Source: Tardiphaga sp.
GTDB taxonomy: Bacteria; Pseudomonadota; Alphaproteobacteria; Rhizobiales; Xanthobacteraceae
Length of the DNA: 34,034 bases
Direction of reading: 5' to 3'
NCBI RefSeq assembly: GCF_028290785.1
Contig: NZ_JAQGJD010000328.1
Location: forward strand, 1 to 34,034
This document shows positions 26,304 through 34,034 of the stretch, piece after piece (positions within the stretch are counted from its first letter, which is position 1; the number at the start of each line of letters is the position of its first letter). The position numbers were made by a program, and so were the translations under genes. The notes below the pieces were generated by a model. That model was not told the origin of the DNA and searched no databases. It saw only the letters and a list, made by a program, of their open reading frames with translations.

Positions 26304-28372
26304 GCCACCACCTCCAGGATGAGGTTGAGATAGACGTCCACGCGCGCCTCCATGCTAGGCAGCACCACCGTGGTGGTGTCCATCTGCTCGACGATGGCCG
26401 GGCCGGTGAAGACATTGCCCGGCTTCAGCAGGTCGCGGCTGTAGATCGGCGTGTCCATGAAATCGCCCGCTTCGGGAAACCAGACTTTTCGCGCGCCGGT
26501 GATGGCGGCGGAGGCGTCCGGCGCCTCCATCGGATAAGCGCGCAGTTCGGCCTTGCGAACCCGGCCTGTAGCTTCAAGGCGCAGAGTGACAAGCTGCACC
26601 GCCTCGCCTTCGGCCACAAAACCGTACCGCTGGCGATGCGCCTCGGCGAAGTCCACCGCCAGAGCGTCGAGCACCGCCGGCGTCACCTGTCCTTCCGGGA
26701 CCGGCACGGCGAGTTCGTAATTCTGGCCGGAGTAACGCATGTCGGCAGTGCGGGTCAGGTGGCGGTTCTCCGTTGAAATCCCCTCATGCACGAACCATGC
26801 CTCGGCCCGCTCGGTGAGTCCGGAAAACGCGGCCGACACATCCGCCGCGGACGATGCCGCCAGCGGCATCAACCGGGTTGCCGCGAAATCGGCGCGAAGG
26901 TCGGTCAGCAGCAGCCCCATGGCGCAGAGAATGCCCGGGTTGCGCGGCACCAGCACGCGCTTCATGTCCAGCTCACGCGCCAGCCTCGCCGCATGCAGCG
27001 GACCGGCGCCACCGAACGCCATCAGCGTGTAGTCGCGCGGATCATGGCCGCGCTGGATCGAAATCACCCGAATGGCTCGCGCCATGTTGGCGGTGACGAC
27101 AGAAATGATCCCCTGCGCCGTCTCCATCACACCCAGCCCCAGCTGGTCGGCGAGCCGTGCGATGGAGGCCTTGGCCAGATCCTTGCGAACGGCCATGCGG
27201 CCGCCGAGCAGATAGTCCGGATTCAAGGTCTGCAAGACCACGTTGGCGTCGGTGGTGGCCGGCTCAGTGCTGCCGCGATCGTAGCAGACCGGGCCGGGAT
27301 CGGCGCCGCAGGACCGCGGCCCGACCTTCAGCAGCCCGCCGACATCGACGAAGGCGATCGAGCCACCGCCCGCGCCCACCGTATGGATGTCCAGCATCGG
27401 CGCCTTGATCGGATAGCCGTGCACCACGGCCTCCGACGTCATCTTGCAGACGCCGCCTTTCAGCAGCGCCACGTCGGTCGATGTGCCGCCCATGTCGAAG
27501 GTGATCAAATCGGGGAAGCCGGCCAATGCGCCGATCGCCTGCGCGCCCACCACGCCGGTCGACGGGCCGGACAGCACGGTGCGCACCGGCATGTCGGCAG
27601 CGGCGGAGAACCCGATGACGCCGCCGTTGGACTGCGTCAGATGCGGCGTCGCCGTCATGCCCAGCGCTTCAAGGCGGGGCGTGAGGCGGTTGATGTAGCT
27701 GCGCATCACCGGGCCAAGATAGGCGTTCAGCACCACAGTGGAGAGCCGTTCGTATTCGCGAAACTCCGGCGCAACGTCATGGCCGGCGCAGATGAAGGCG
27801 TCGGGATGCTCCTCGTGCAGGATCTCCATCGCCCGACGCTCGTGCTCTGGACGAATGAAGCCATAGAGGAAGGAGACGGCGATCGCCATCACCCCCGCGT
27901 CCTTCAACGCCCGGCCGGCGCGGCGCACCGCATCCTCATCGAGCGCGGTGTCGATGGTGCCGTCATGACGCACCCGTTCCGGCACCTCATGGCGCAGGTC
28001 GCGCGCCACCAGGGTCGGCGGCTTGTCGGCCTGCATGTCGTATAGATCCGGGCGCTTCTGTCGCCCGATCTCAAGCAGGTCGCGGAATCCGTCGGTGGTG
28101 ACGAGCCCGGTCTTCACGCCGCGATGCTGGATCAGAGCGTTGGTGGCAACGGTGGTGCCATGACCGAAATAGGACACCGCGGCAGCCGGGGAAGCACCGG
28201 CATCGGGCGTCACCAGAAGCATGCCTTCCTCGACGCCCTGGGCGATGCCGCGCGACGGATCATCCGGCGTCGATGACACCTTCCAGACCTCGATGCGTCC
28301 ATCGTTCTCGTTGAAAAGACAGACATCCGTGAAGGTGCCACCGGAGTCCACGCCAACGCGCCATTGCGCCAT
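26300..28372 (-). CDS. hyuA: Hydantoinase A / oxoprolinase family protein
   Basis: A 690-residue HyuA-family protein, first gene of region C. An ASKHA-type nucleotide-binding motif GVDSGGTFTDV is at residues 7-17 and a second, FDMGGTSTDVALLKGG, near residue 295. HGTTVATNALIQHRGVKTGL and AFGGAGPLHAARLA are family hallmarks, and the C-terminal domain ends EQMDTTTVVLPSMEARVD. The start at 28372 gives the standard N-terminus; the frame is open to 28441 but that part has no family match. It forms an ATP-dependent amide- or lactam-opening enzyme with HyuB. The gene is divergent from the IclR gene at 28517. Confidence 0.94.
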   Translation of the reverse strand: MAQWRVGVDSGGTFTDVCLFNENDGRIEVWKVSSTPDDPSRGIAQGVEEGMLLVTPDAGASPAAAVSYFGHGTTVATNALIQHRGVKTGLVTTDGFRDLLEIGRQKRPDLYDMQADKPPTLVARDLRHEVPERVRHDGTIDTALDEDAVRRAGRALKDAGVMAIAVSFLYGFIRPEHERRAMEILHEEHPDAFICAGHDVAPEFREYERLSTVVLNAYLGPVMRSYINRLTPRLEALGMTATPHLTQSNGGVIGFSAAADMPVRTVLSGPSTGVVGAQAIGALAGFPDLITFDMGGTSTDVALLKGGVCKMTSEAVVHGYPIKAPMLDIHTVGAGGGSIAFVDVGGLLKVGPRSCGADPGPVCYDRGSTEPATTDANVVLQTLNPDYLLGGRMAVRKDLAKASIARLADQLGLGVMETAQGIISVVTANMARAIRVISIQRGHDPRDYTLMAFGGAGPLHAARLARELDMKRVLVPRNPGILCAMGLLLTDLRADFAATRLMPLAASSAADVSAAFSGLTERAEAWFVHEGISTENRHLTRTADMRYSGQNYELAVPVPEGQVTPAVLDALAVDFAEAHRQRYGFVAEGEAVQLVTLRLEATGRVRKAELRAYPMEAPDASAAITGARKVWFPEAGDFMDTPIYSRDLLKPGNVFTGPAIVEQMDTTTVVLPSMEARVDVYLNLILEVVA

Positions 28373-28541
28373 GCCCAAGTCCCGTCTCAAATTTTGCACT
28401 GCACTTGGACAGAGCTTCACTTTAGAATCTGACGATGGCAATTTATTTTGTCATTTTTCGACTATAATTTTGAAAAACTTCCGTATAATGGAACTTACAT
28501 CGAAAATTCTGAGAAAATGATGCGGAAAATGGAAGTTCCAT
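28373..28541. promoter_or_regulatory. AT-rich divergent promoter region with repeated IclR-type sites
   Basis: The 144 bases between HyuA and the IclR gene are strikingly AT-rich for this window. A TTCC-N7-GGAA element lies at 28479-28493. AATGGAACTTACAT (28487-28500) is repeated as AATGGAAGTTCCAT (28528-28541) at 12 of 14 bases, 41 bases (about four helical turns) apart. The second copy is an almost perfect palindrome with TGGAA/TTCCA half-sites, like those of E. coli IclR, and overlaps the first codons of the regulator. TATAAT occurs at 28463 and 28484 without a convincing -35. Confidence 0.5.
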
Positions 28542-29329
28542 TGGAGGCGAGCGGCGCATTGCAACGTGCCGTCGTGATTTTGCGCCTGCTGGGCAACGCC
28601 GGCCCCCTTGGCTTGCGCCTGACAGCCTTGGCCGAGGCGGCCGCCTTGCCGCGCCCGACCGCCCACCGCGTGCTGAAAACCCTGCTGGCCGAGCGGCTTG
28701 TCGCCTATGCCCCTGCCCGCAAGACCTACACGCTCGGGCTGGATCTGTTCATGCTCGCCGCGTGCGCCGGCAACGTGCATGGCCTGCGCGACATCGCCCG
28801 GCCGCATGTGTTGCGGCTGACCGCTTCACTGGGCGAGACGATCTTCATCCTGGTGCGAAACGACTATGACGCGGTCTGCATCGAGCGCAGCGCCGGTCCG
28901 CTGCCGATCCGGGCGCTGACCGACATCGGCGGCCGGGTCCCGCTCGGTCTCGGCCAAGGCTCATCGGCCATCCTCGCTTTTCTGCCGCCGGCCGAACAGG
29001 ACGAGATCATTCGTCACAACATACCGAGCCTGATGCCGATCGGACTGGACGAGGCCTCGCTGCGCGCCTGGCTCGCAACAATCCGCCGCACTGGCTATGC
29101 CGAAGGTACCACGGGGGTTAATCCCGGCATGGCCGGCCTTGGTGTACCCATTTTCGGCCATGACGGAAATGCAGTGGCCTGCCTCAGCATTGCAAGCACC
29201 ACCGACCGGCTGACGCCGGAACGCAACCCGGTGGTGGCCGAGATTGTAAAGCGTACGGCTGCCGAGATCGCAGCCCAGCTCAGCCCATTTGATCCCGTGC
29301 TCCGCCGCGCCTCGGCTGCGATGGAGTAG
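28517..29329 (+). CDS. IclR-family transcriptional regulator
   Basis: A 270-residue regulator if started at 28517; ATGs at 28520 and 28529 are alternatives and no strong ribosome site separates them. The helix-turn-helix domain spans about residues 13-72 (ALQRAVVILRLLGNAGPLGL, RPTAHRVLKTLLAERLV). The effector domain follows to about 255 (ETIFILVRNDYDAVCIERSA, GGRVPLGLGQGSSAILAFLP, GYAEGTTGVNPGMAGLGVPI). It faces the hyuA-hyuB-transporter-SDR operon and probably controls it and itself through the repeated TGGAA sites at 28479-28541. Confidence 0.92.
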   Translation: MMRKMEVPLEASGALQRAVVILRLLGNAGPLGLRLTALAEAAALPRPTAHRVLKTLLAERLVAYAPARKTYTLGLDLFMLAACAGNVHGLRDIARPHVLRLTASLGETIFILVRNDYDAVCIERSAGPLPIRALTDIGGRVPLGLGQGSSAILAFLPPAEQDEIIRHNIPSLMPIGLDEASLRAWLATIRRTGYAEGTTGVNPGMAGLGVPIFGHDGNAVACLSIASTTDRLTPERNPVVAEIVKRTAAEIAAQLSPFDPVLRRASAAME

Positions 29330-29878
29330 CAAATCAGGACCTCCGGCAGGCCATCGCACGCCCGGCTCCGGCTGTTGATCTCCATTCAGATATAATCCGG
29401 GCTCTGCAATGAGAGAGGACCTGGCTTTTGACCTGGCGCGTACCAGTGGGCGTTACGCCGTCGGCACGCCGAGACGCCGAAGGCTCAAAACCCACAGCGC
29501 GTGCGGTCCGCAACAACGATTGCCCGCCTGATGACCAACGGCCGCGATTCGCAATCGAAGTCGGCATTGCGAGACTCTATCCGGCGGATCACGCCCGCCT
29601 GATCGATCGCAATTCGCCGACGCTCGAGTTTGTCCGATGCGCCTCGAATGGTCACGCTGTCCCGGCGAAACTATTCCGAGAGCGCATAGAATCGAACCGA
29701 CAATGCATTGGTCCCCTCGGGGCAAGGCTGCCTATGCTCCGAGAATAGACCGGCGTGGCTTCGGCTTCGACGGGAAACTCTCCTCACCGGTTGTCAGGCA
29801 GATGTCCCACGATTGCCCGCGCCTCGCACGGGCTCCCCAATGCCTCGACCGAATGCCCCACCGAAAGACGTGAAAACC
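29330..29878. other. 549-base stretch without a convincing gene
   Basis: Open frames here (for example 29428-29748 on the plus strand and 29334-29567 on the minus strand) give arginine- and proline-rich translations with no domain I recognise. TATAAT at 29391-29396 has no matching -35. The 12-mer ACGATTGCCCGC occurs twice, at 29516-29527 and 29809-29820. GACCTGGC is also repeated within 20 bases near 29418-29437. The stretch may be a long leader or promoter region for the amidohydrolase gene, or decayed sequence. Confidence 0.5.
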
Positions 29879-31306
29879 ATGCGAAATTCAGATCAGATCT
29901 GGCAGCTTGTCGATAACCACCGACCGGAATTCGAGGCGCTTGCCGATCGCATCTGGGGGATGCCCGAGATCGCCTACACCGAATATCAATCGGTGGGCGA
30001 GCACACCGCGATGCTAAAAGGCCTTGGCTTCCGGGTGAAGGAGAATCTGGCAGGCATTCCCACCGCCGTGATGGGCGAGTGGGGCGAAGGCGGACCGGTC
30101 ATCGCCATCCTCGGCGAGTACGACGCGTTGCCCGGCCTCAGCCAGGTCGCCGGCATTGCCGAGCACAAGGAAGTGGTGCCCGGCGGTCACGGCCATGGCT
30201 GCGGTCACAATCTCCTTGGTTCTGCGGCGATGCTTGCGGCCACCGCGATCAAGGACTGGCTCGCCGCCACCGGCACCGCGGGGCGCGTGCGCTATTACGG
30301 TTGCCCGGCCGAGGAAGGCGGCGCGGCAAAATCATTCATGGTCCGGGCCGGCGAATTCGACGGCGTCGATATCGCGATCACATGGCACCCGGCCTCGATT
30401 TCACGGGTCGATGAAGCGCTGTCGCTCGCCAACACCCGCATGGACTTCCAGTTCACCGGCCGCGCCAGCCACGCCGCCGCAGCACCTCATCTCGGCCGCT
30501 CTGCACTCGACGCGGTCGAACTGATGAATGTCGGCACCAATTACATGCGTGAGCACATGCCCGCGGATGCCCGCATCCACTATGCAATGCTGGATTCCGG
30601 CGGCATTGCCCCCAACGTGGTGCAGGCCTCCGCCAAGGTGCGCTACGCCGTGCGCTCGCGCGATCTGCCCGGCATGTTCGCGCTGAACGAACGGGTGATC
30701 AAGGTCGCCGAGGGCGCCGCGCTGATGACCGGGACCACGATGAAGATGACCGTCATCAGCGCGGTCTCCAACAAGCTCGGCAACACGCCGCTCGAACTGG
30801 CCATGCACGACGCGATGGAACGGCTCGGGCCGGTGCCGTTCGACGCAGCCGACAGGGCGTTTGCCGCCGAGATCCAGAAGACGCTATCCGATGAGGACAT
30901 CGAGAGCGACTACCTGCGCGTCGGAGTGCCTGTCCGCAAGGATACGCCACTGTGCGATTTCGTCGTCCCGTTCGACTCCCGCGGCGAGCCGATGATCGGC
31001 TCAACTGACGTCGCCGATGTAAGCTGGGTGGTACCCACGGTGGAAGCCCGCGTCGCCACCCACGCGATCGGCACGCCCGGCCATTCCTGGCAGATCGTCG
31101 CGCAGGGGAAGTCGCCGGCGGCGCATAAAGGCATGGTTCATGCAGCGAAGATCATGGCGGCGACCGGCATCGAAGCGCTGACCGATCCGACGCTGATCGA
31201 CCGCGCCAAGGCCGATATCCGCGATCGGACGTCGAAGATGCCCTACGTCTGCCCGATCCCGCCGGAGGTCAATCCGCCGCTGCAGCCGCGTCCCGCCGGC
31301 CTCTGA
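29879..31306 (+). CDS. M20-family amidohydrolase, AbgB-like
   Basis: A 475-residue metal-dependent amidohydrolase, close in length to AbgB (p-aminobenzoyl-glutamate hydrolase subunit B). Landmarks are GGPVIAILGEYDALPGLSQV (residues 71-90), GHGHGCGHN with the likely metal-ligand cysteine at 108, CPAEEGG with glutamates 145-146, TWHP with H170, and GTPGHSW near residue 400. The dimerisation (lid) domain starts near 190 (FQFTGRASHAAAAPHLGRSA). The start at 29879 fits the family; the frame is open to 29708, but that part is unlike M20 proteins. It lacks a signal peptide, so it should cleave an N-acyl amino acid or small peptide in the cytoplasm after import by the downstream transporter. Confidence 0.92.
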   Translation: MRNSDQIWQLVDNHRPEFEALADRIWGMPEIAYTEYQSVGEHTAMLKGLGFRVKENLAGIPTAVMGEWGEGGPVIAILGEYDALPGLSQVAGIAEHKEVVPGGHGHGCGHNLLGSAAMLAATAIKDWLAATGTAGRVRYYGCPAEEGGAAKSFMVRAGEFDGVDIAITWHPASISRVDEALSLANTRMDFQFTGRASHAAAAPHLGRSALDAVELMNVGTNYMREHMPADARIHYAMLDSGGIAPNVVQASAKVRYAVRSRDLPGMFALNERVIKVAEGAALMTGTTMKMTVISAVSNKLGNTPLELAMHDAMERLGPVPFDAADRAFAAEIQKTLSDEDIESDYLRVGVPVRKDTPLCDFVVPFDSRGEPMIGSTDVADVSWVVPTVEARVATHAIGTPGHSWQIVAQGKSPAAHKGMVHAAKIMAATGIEALTDPTLIDRAKADIRDRTSKMPYVCPIPPEVNPPLQPRPAGL

Positions 31307-31319
31307 CGATCACCTGAAA

Positions 31320-31346
31320 GGGCAGCGGACGCTCCGTCCGCTGCCC
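31320..31346 (+). promoter_or_regulatory. Strong intercistronic hairpin
   Basis: GGGCAGCGGAC (31320-31330) and GTCCGCTGCCC (31336-31346) pair perfectly over 11 bases around a 5-base loop, 13 bases after the amidohydrolase stop. No T-run follows, so it is a poor Rho-independent terminator. It may instead adjust expression between the enzyme gene and the highly expressed binding-protein gene, or protect the message. Confidence 0.65.
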
Positions 31347-31371
31347 GTGAACCCATATGAGGATCGTGAAC

Positions 31372-32994
31372 ATGACTGACCATCGTCCCGCCCGTTCGTG
31401 GCATCGCCCGCTGGCCAGCCTCGGGCTGTTCTCCTCGCTGATGCTCGGCTCTACCGCCATGCACGCCGCGACGCCGAAGACCGCGTTGGTGATGGCCTGG
31501 AACATCGACGCCATTTCGACCTTCGATCCGGCCCAGGTGGGCGAAGTGGTCACCAACGAAATCCTGCAGAACACCTGCGATAGCCTGGTCGATTTCGATC
31601 CGGCCGACGAGCGCAAGATCATCCCACTGTTCGCCGAGAGCTGGACGGTGTCGCCCGATCGCCAGACCATCACCTTCAAGATCCGCAAGGGCGCCAAATT
31701 CCCGTCCGGTAACACCGCGACCGCCCAGGACGTCGCGCAAAGCATGCAGCGCGTCGTCAAGCTCGGCTCCAGCAACGCCACGACCCTGACCGAATATGGT
31801 TTCTCCAAGGAAAATGTCGATCAGCGCATCACCGCGCCGGACGATGCGACAGTCGTCCTCAGCTTCGACAAGGCCTATCCGACCACGCTGGTCCTGCAGG
31901 CGATCGGCGCCAGCCGCGTCGGCACGGTGATGGACATGAAGGTCTTGATGGCCAATCAGGTGAATGGCGACATGGGCAACAAGTACCTCGCCACCCATAC
32001 CGAATGCATCGGCCCATACCGGCTGGCGCAGTGGAACGCCAGCGAATCCGTATTGCTGCAGGCCAACGACAATTACTGGGGCGTGAAGCCGGCCATCAAA
32101 CGCGTGCTGATCAAGCACGTCGCCGAGGCCGGCACGCAGCGATTGATGCTGGGCCAGGGCGACGTGGACGTGGCGCGGGACCTGACGCCGGAAGATCTCA
32201 AGGACTTCGAGACGTCGAAGGACGTCACGATCGCGAAGGTGTTGAAGCCACAATTGTTCTTCTGGACCTTCAACACCACCGAGGGCCCGTTCGGCAACGA
32301 GAAGGTCCGGCTGGCAATGCGCTACCTGATCGACTACGACGGGCTGGCCAAGACGGTGATGACCAATCTGGGCGTGCCGCGCGCCAGCTTCGCCCAGCTC
32401 GGCGCCGTCGGCGCCCTCGACGAGAAGGCAGGCCAGCCGTTCAAGCTCGATCTCGACAAGGCCAAGGCGCTGTTGACCGAAGCGGGCTATGCCGACGGCT
32501 TCACGGCCAAGCTGATCTTCGGCACCCTGCAGCATTCGGCGCCGCTGGCGCAGAGCGTGCAGCAGAACGCCGCCAGGGTCGGCGTCAAGCTGACGCTGGA
32601 GCGCATGTCCAACGCCCAGCTGTTCGCCAAGGTGCGCGGTCGCGACTATCAGAGCGCCATGCAGGCATGGCAGACCAGCGTGCCCGACGCGCACGGCAAC
32701 GCGTCGCGCTTGGTCTACAATCCGGACAACCGGCCCGAAGCGAAGCTGACCCAGATTCCGGTCTGGCGCACCGGCTTCCAGTCCAAGGAGCTGAACGAGA
32801 AGGTCGACGCGGCGCTGCTTGAGCCCGACGTTGCCAGGCGCAATGCGCTCTATGCCGATCTACAGAAGGAAGTCATGGCGAAGGGCCCGTTCGCGATCAT
32901 GTTCCAGATGTACAACATCGCCGCCGTCCGCAGCGACGTGAAGAACTGGACCTGGAACGGCTTCCGCACCTACTACGCACCCGTCACCAAGTAG
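31372..32994 (+). CDS. ABC transporter solute-binding protein, family 5 (DppA/OppA-like)
   Basis: A 540-residue periplasmic binding protein. A signal peptide (PLASLGLFSSLMLGSTAMHA-A, ending near residue 33) follows a basic N-terminus. Family features include ISTFDPAQVGEVVTNEILQN, LFAESWTVSPDRQTITFKIR, GAKFPSGNTATAQDVAQSM, CIGPYRLAQWNAS and NDNYWG. The start at 31372 was chosen because GAGG lies nine bases upstream; an ATG at 31357 in frame is less well placed. It is followed nine bases later by a DppB-type permease. With the AbgB-like enzyme it suggests uptake and cytoplasmic cleavage of a peptide or acyl amino acid. Confidence 0.93.
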   Translation: MTDHRPARSWHRPLASLGLFSSLMLGSTAMHAATPKTALVMAWNIDAISTFDPAQVGEVVTNEILQNTCDSLVDFDPADERKIIPLFAESWTVSPDRQTITFKIRKGAKFPSGNTATAQDVAQSMQRVVKLGSSNATTLTEYGFSKENVDQRITAPDDATVVLSFDKAYPTTLVLQAIGASRVGTVMDMKVLMANQVNGDMGNKYLATHTECIGPYRLAQWNASESVLLQANDNYWGVKPAIKRVLIKHVAEAGTQRLMLGQGDVDVARDLTPEDLKDFETSKDVTIAKVLKPQLFFWTFNTTEGPFGNEKVRLAMRYLIDYDGLAKTVMTNLGVPRASFAQLGAVGALDEKAGQPFKLDLDKAKALLTEAGYADGFTAKLIFGTLQHSAPLAQSVQQNAARVGVKLTLERMSNAQLFAKVRGRDYQSAMQAWQTSVPDAHGNASRLVYNPDNRPEAKLTQIPVWRTGFQSKELNEKVDAALLEPDVARRNALYADLQKEVMAKGPFAIMFQMYNIAAVRSDVKNWTWNGFRTYYAPVTK

Positions 32995-33003
32995 CAGCGC
33001 ACC

Positions 33004-34034
33004 ATGACCGATGCGGCCAGCATAGCGTCGCAGTCCCGGGCCTCGGATCGCCAGCGCAAGCTGCTGACCCTGGCCCGGTCGTTCGGCAACCGCGCGGTCT
33101 CTGTGACGGCGACGCTGCTGGGACTGGCGGCGCTGACGTTCTTCATCGGTCACCTGCTGCCGCTCGACCCGGTGATTGCCGTGCTCGGCCCCAACGCCAC
33201 CCACGATGCCTATGTGGCGATGTACAAGCAGCTCGGCCTCGACCAGCCGCTGTGGAAACAGTTCGCTGTCTATCTCGGCCACATCCTGCAGTTCGACTTT
33301 GGCAATGCCCTGACGACCGGCCGACCGGTGGTTACCGACATCGCCCGGGTGTTTCCGGCCACCCTCGAACTGGCAAGCGTCGCCATCGTGATCGGCACCG
33401 GGATCGGTATTCCCGCCGGCGTGTTGTCGGCGATGTATCGCGGCTCGTCGCTCGACCACGTCGTGCGCTTCGTCGGCCTGCTCGGCTATTCGACGCCGCA
33501 TTTCTGGCTAGGCCTGATGGGCCTGTCGCTGTTCTATGCCACGCTCGGCTGGATCGGCGGCCCCGGCCGCATCGACACCATGTACGAACTCGACCTCGAG
33601 CCGCGCACCGGCTTCTACCTGATCGACGCTGCGCTGACCGGCGATTGGGCACTGTTCAAGGACGTGTTCGGCCACATCGTGCTGCCGGCCTCGATTCTCG
33701 GCTTCACCGCGTTGACCTATATCAGCCGCATGACGCGCAGCTTCATGATCGAGCAGCTCGGCCAGGAATATGTAGTGACCGCGCGGGTCAAGGGACTGTC
33801 CTGGTCCCGTACCGTCTGGGTCCACGCCTTCCGCAACGTCGCGGTGCAGGTCGTCACCGTGGTGGCGCTGTCCTATGCGTTCCTGCTGGAAGGCGCGGTG
33901 CTGACGGAGACGGTGTTCGCGTGGCCCGGCTTCGGCCGCTATCTGACCAACGCGCTACTCGCCGGCGACATGAACGCGGTTGTCGGCTGCACCATTCTGA
34001 TCGGCGTGATCTTCATTGGCATCAACATCGTCTG
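33004..34034 (+). CDS. ABC transporter permease, DppB-type (C-terminus beyond window)
   Basis: An open frame from the ATG at 33004 to the window end gives 343 residues without a stop. After a polar N-terminus of about 35 residues, the first membrane segment (VTATLLGLAALTFFIGHLLP) leads into LDPVIAVLGPNAT, QLGLDQPLWKQFAVYL and FDFGNALTTGRPV. A large periplasmic loop (GPGRIDTMYELDLEPRTGFY) and an EAA loop (VTARVKGLSWSRTVWVHAFR) near residue 260-280 follow. These are DppB features, and the long N-terminus and loop resemble longer Rhizobiales members. Further transporter genes probably lie to the right. Confidence 0.93.
   Translation, partial: MTDAASIASQSRASDRQRKLLTLARSFGNRAVSVTATLLGLAALTFFIGHLLPLDPVIAVLGPNATHDAYVAMYKQLGLDQPLWKQFAVYLGHILQFDFGNALTTGRPVVTDIARVFPATLELASVAIVIGTGIGIPAGVLSAMYRGSSLDHVVRFVGLLGYSTPHFWLGLMGLSLFYATLGWIGGPGRIDTMYELDLEPRTGFYLIDAALTGDWALFKDVFGHIVLPASILGFTALTYISRMTRSFMIEQLGQEYVVTARVKGLSWSRTVWVHAFRNVAVQVVTVVALSYAFLLEGAVLTETVFAWPGFGRYLTNALLAGDMNAVVGCTILIGVIFIGINIV

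Noticed and set aside
28448..28516. TTG-initiated extension of the second IclR protein
   Set aside because: It covers the AT-rich promoter region with operator-like repeats, and its residues are atypical for the family N-terminus.
29687..29698. T-loop-like sequence (GGTTCGATTCTA on the minus strand) suggesting a tRNA or attachment site
   Set aside because: No matching T-stem, anticodon arm or acceptor stem could be built around it, and no integrase or repeated copy is nearby.
29428..29748. 106-codon plus-strand frame in the gap before the amidohydrolase
   Set aside because: It has no recognisable domain, low-complexity arginine/proline-rich stretches and no clear ribosome site.
31320..31346. 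Hairpin considered as a Rho-independent terminator
   Set aside because: GTGAACCC follows in place of a T-run, and the next gene on the same strand starts 26 bases later.

Overview
The window reads as a GC-rich alphaproteobacterial chromosome segment, most likely a Bradyrhizobium/Rhodopseudomonas-type member of the Hyphomicrobiales. This is inferred from base composition, protein style and the gene families present; no marker gene is in the window. It is a dense catabolic island of ABC importers, each paired with enzymes for nitrogenous small molecules (opine-like amines, imino acids, peptides, hydantoin-type amides) and mostly with a local LysR or IclR regulator. I see no rRNA, tRNA, CRISPR, insertion sequence or phage gene.

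Region A (1-8025). A minus-strand operon encodes a PotABCD-type importer (solute-binding protein 6930-5896, ATPase, two permeases). It is followed by a flavin/iron-sulfur amine oxidase set: a DAO-family subunit, a small [2Fe-2S] protein, an FAD protein with a Bfd-like Fe-S tail, and a second DAO-family subunit cut by the window edge. A divergent NocR/OccR-like LysR gene (7108-8025) faces it across a 177-bp intergenic region holding a 36-bp nested dyad. The set resembles heterotrimeric opine oxidases / D-hydroxyproline dehydrogenases.

Region B (8097-18451). A minus-strand run holds an IclR regulator, DppB and DppC permeases, a fused DppD-DppF ATPase, an MmgE/PrpD protein, a family 5 solute-binding protein, then a second oxidase trio ([2Fe-2S], Bfd-FAD, DAO) in the same order as in region A. 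Almost all joints are ATGA-type overlaps.

Region C (18636-29329). A minus-strand operon encodes HyuA and HyuB (hydantoinase/oxoprolinase family), a Tat-type solute-binding protein, DppB, a DppC-DppD fusion, DppF and an SDR dehydrogenase. A divergent IclR gene (28517-29329) faces it.

Region D (29879-34034). Plus-strand genes encode an AbgB-like M20 amidohydrolase, a solute-binding protein and a DppB-type permease that runs off the window. A strong hairpin lies between the first two.

The most unusual observation is a pair of reciprocal gene scars. The SDR gene ending region C is followed by a 37-codon remnant of a [2Fe-2S] gene. The intact [2Fe-2S] gene of region B is preceded by a 26-bp piece of an SDR gene with an apparent 84-bp in-frame deletion. 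This suggests that an ancestral SDR-[2Fe-2S]-Bfd/FAD-DAO operon was split by a roughly 7.7-kb module (IclR, transporter, MmgE/PrpD, binding protein), or that two homologous operons recombined.
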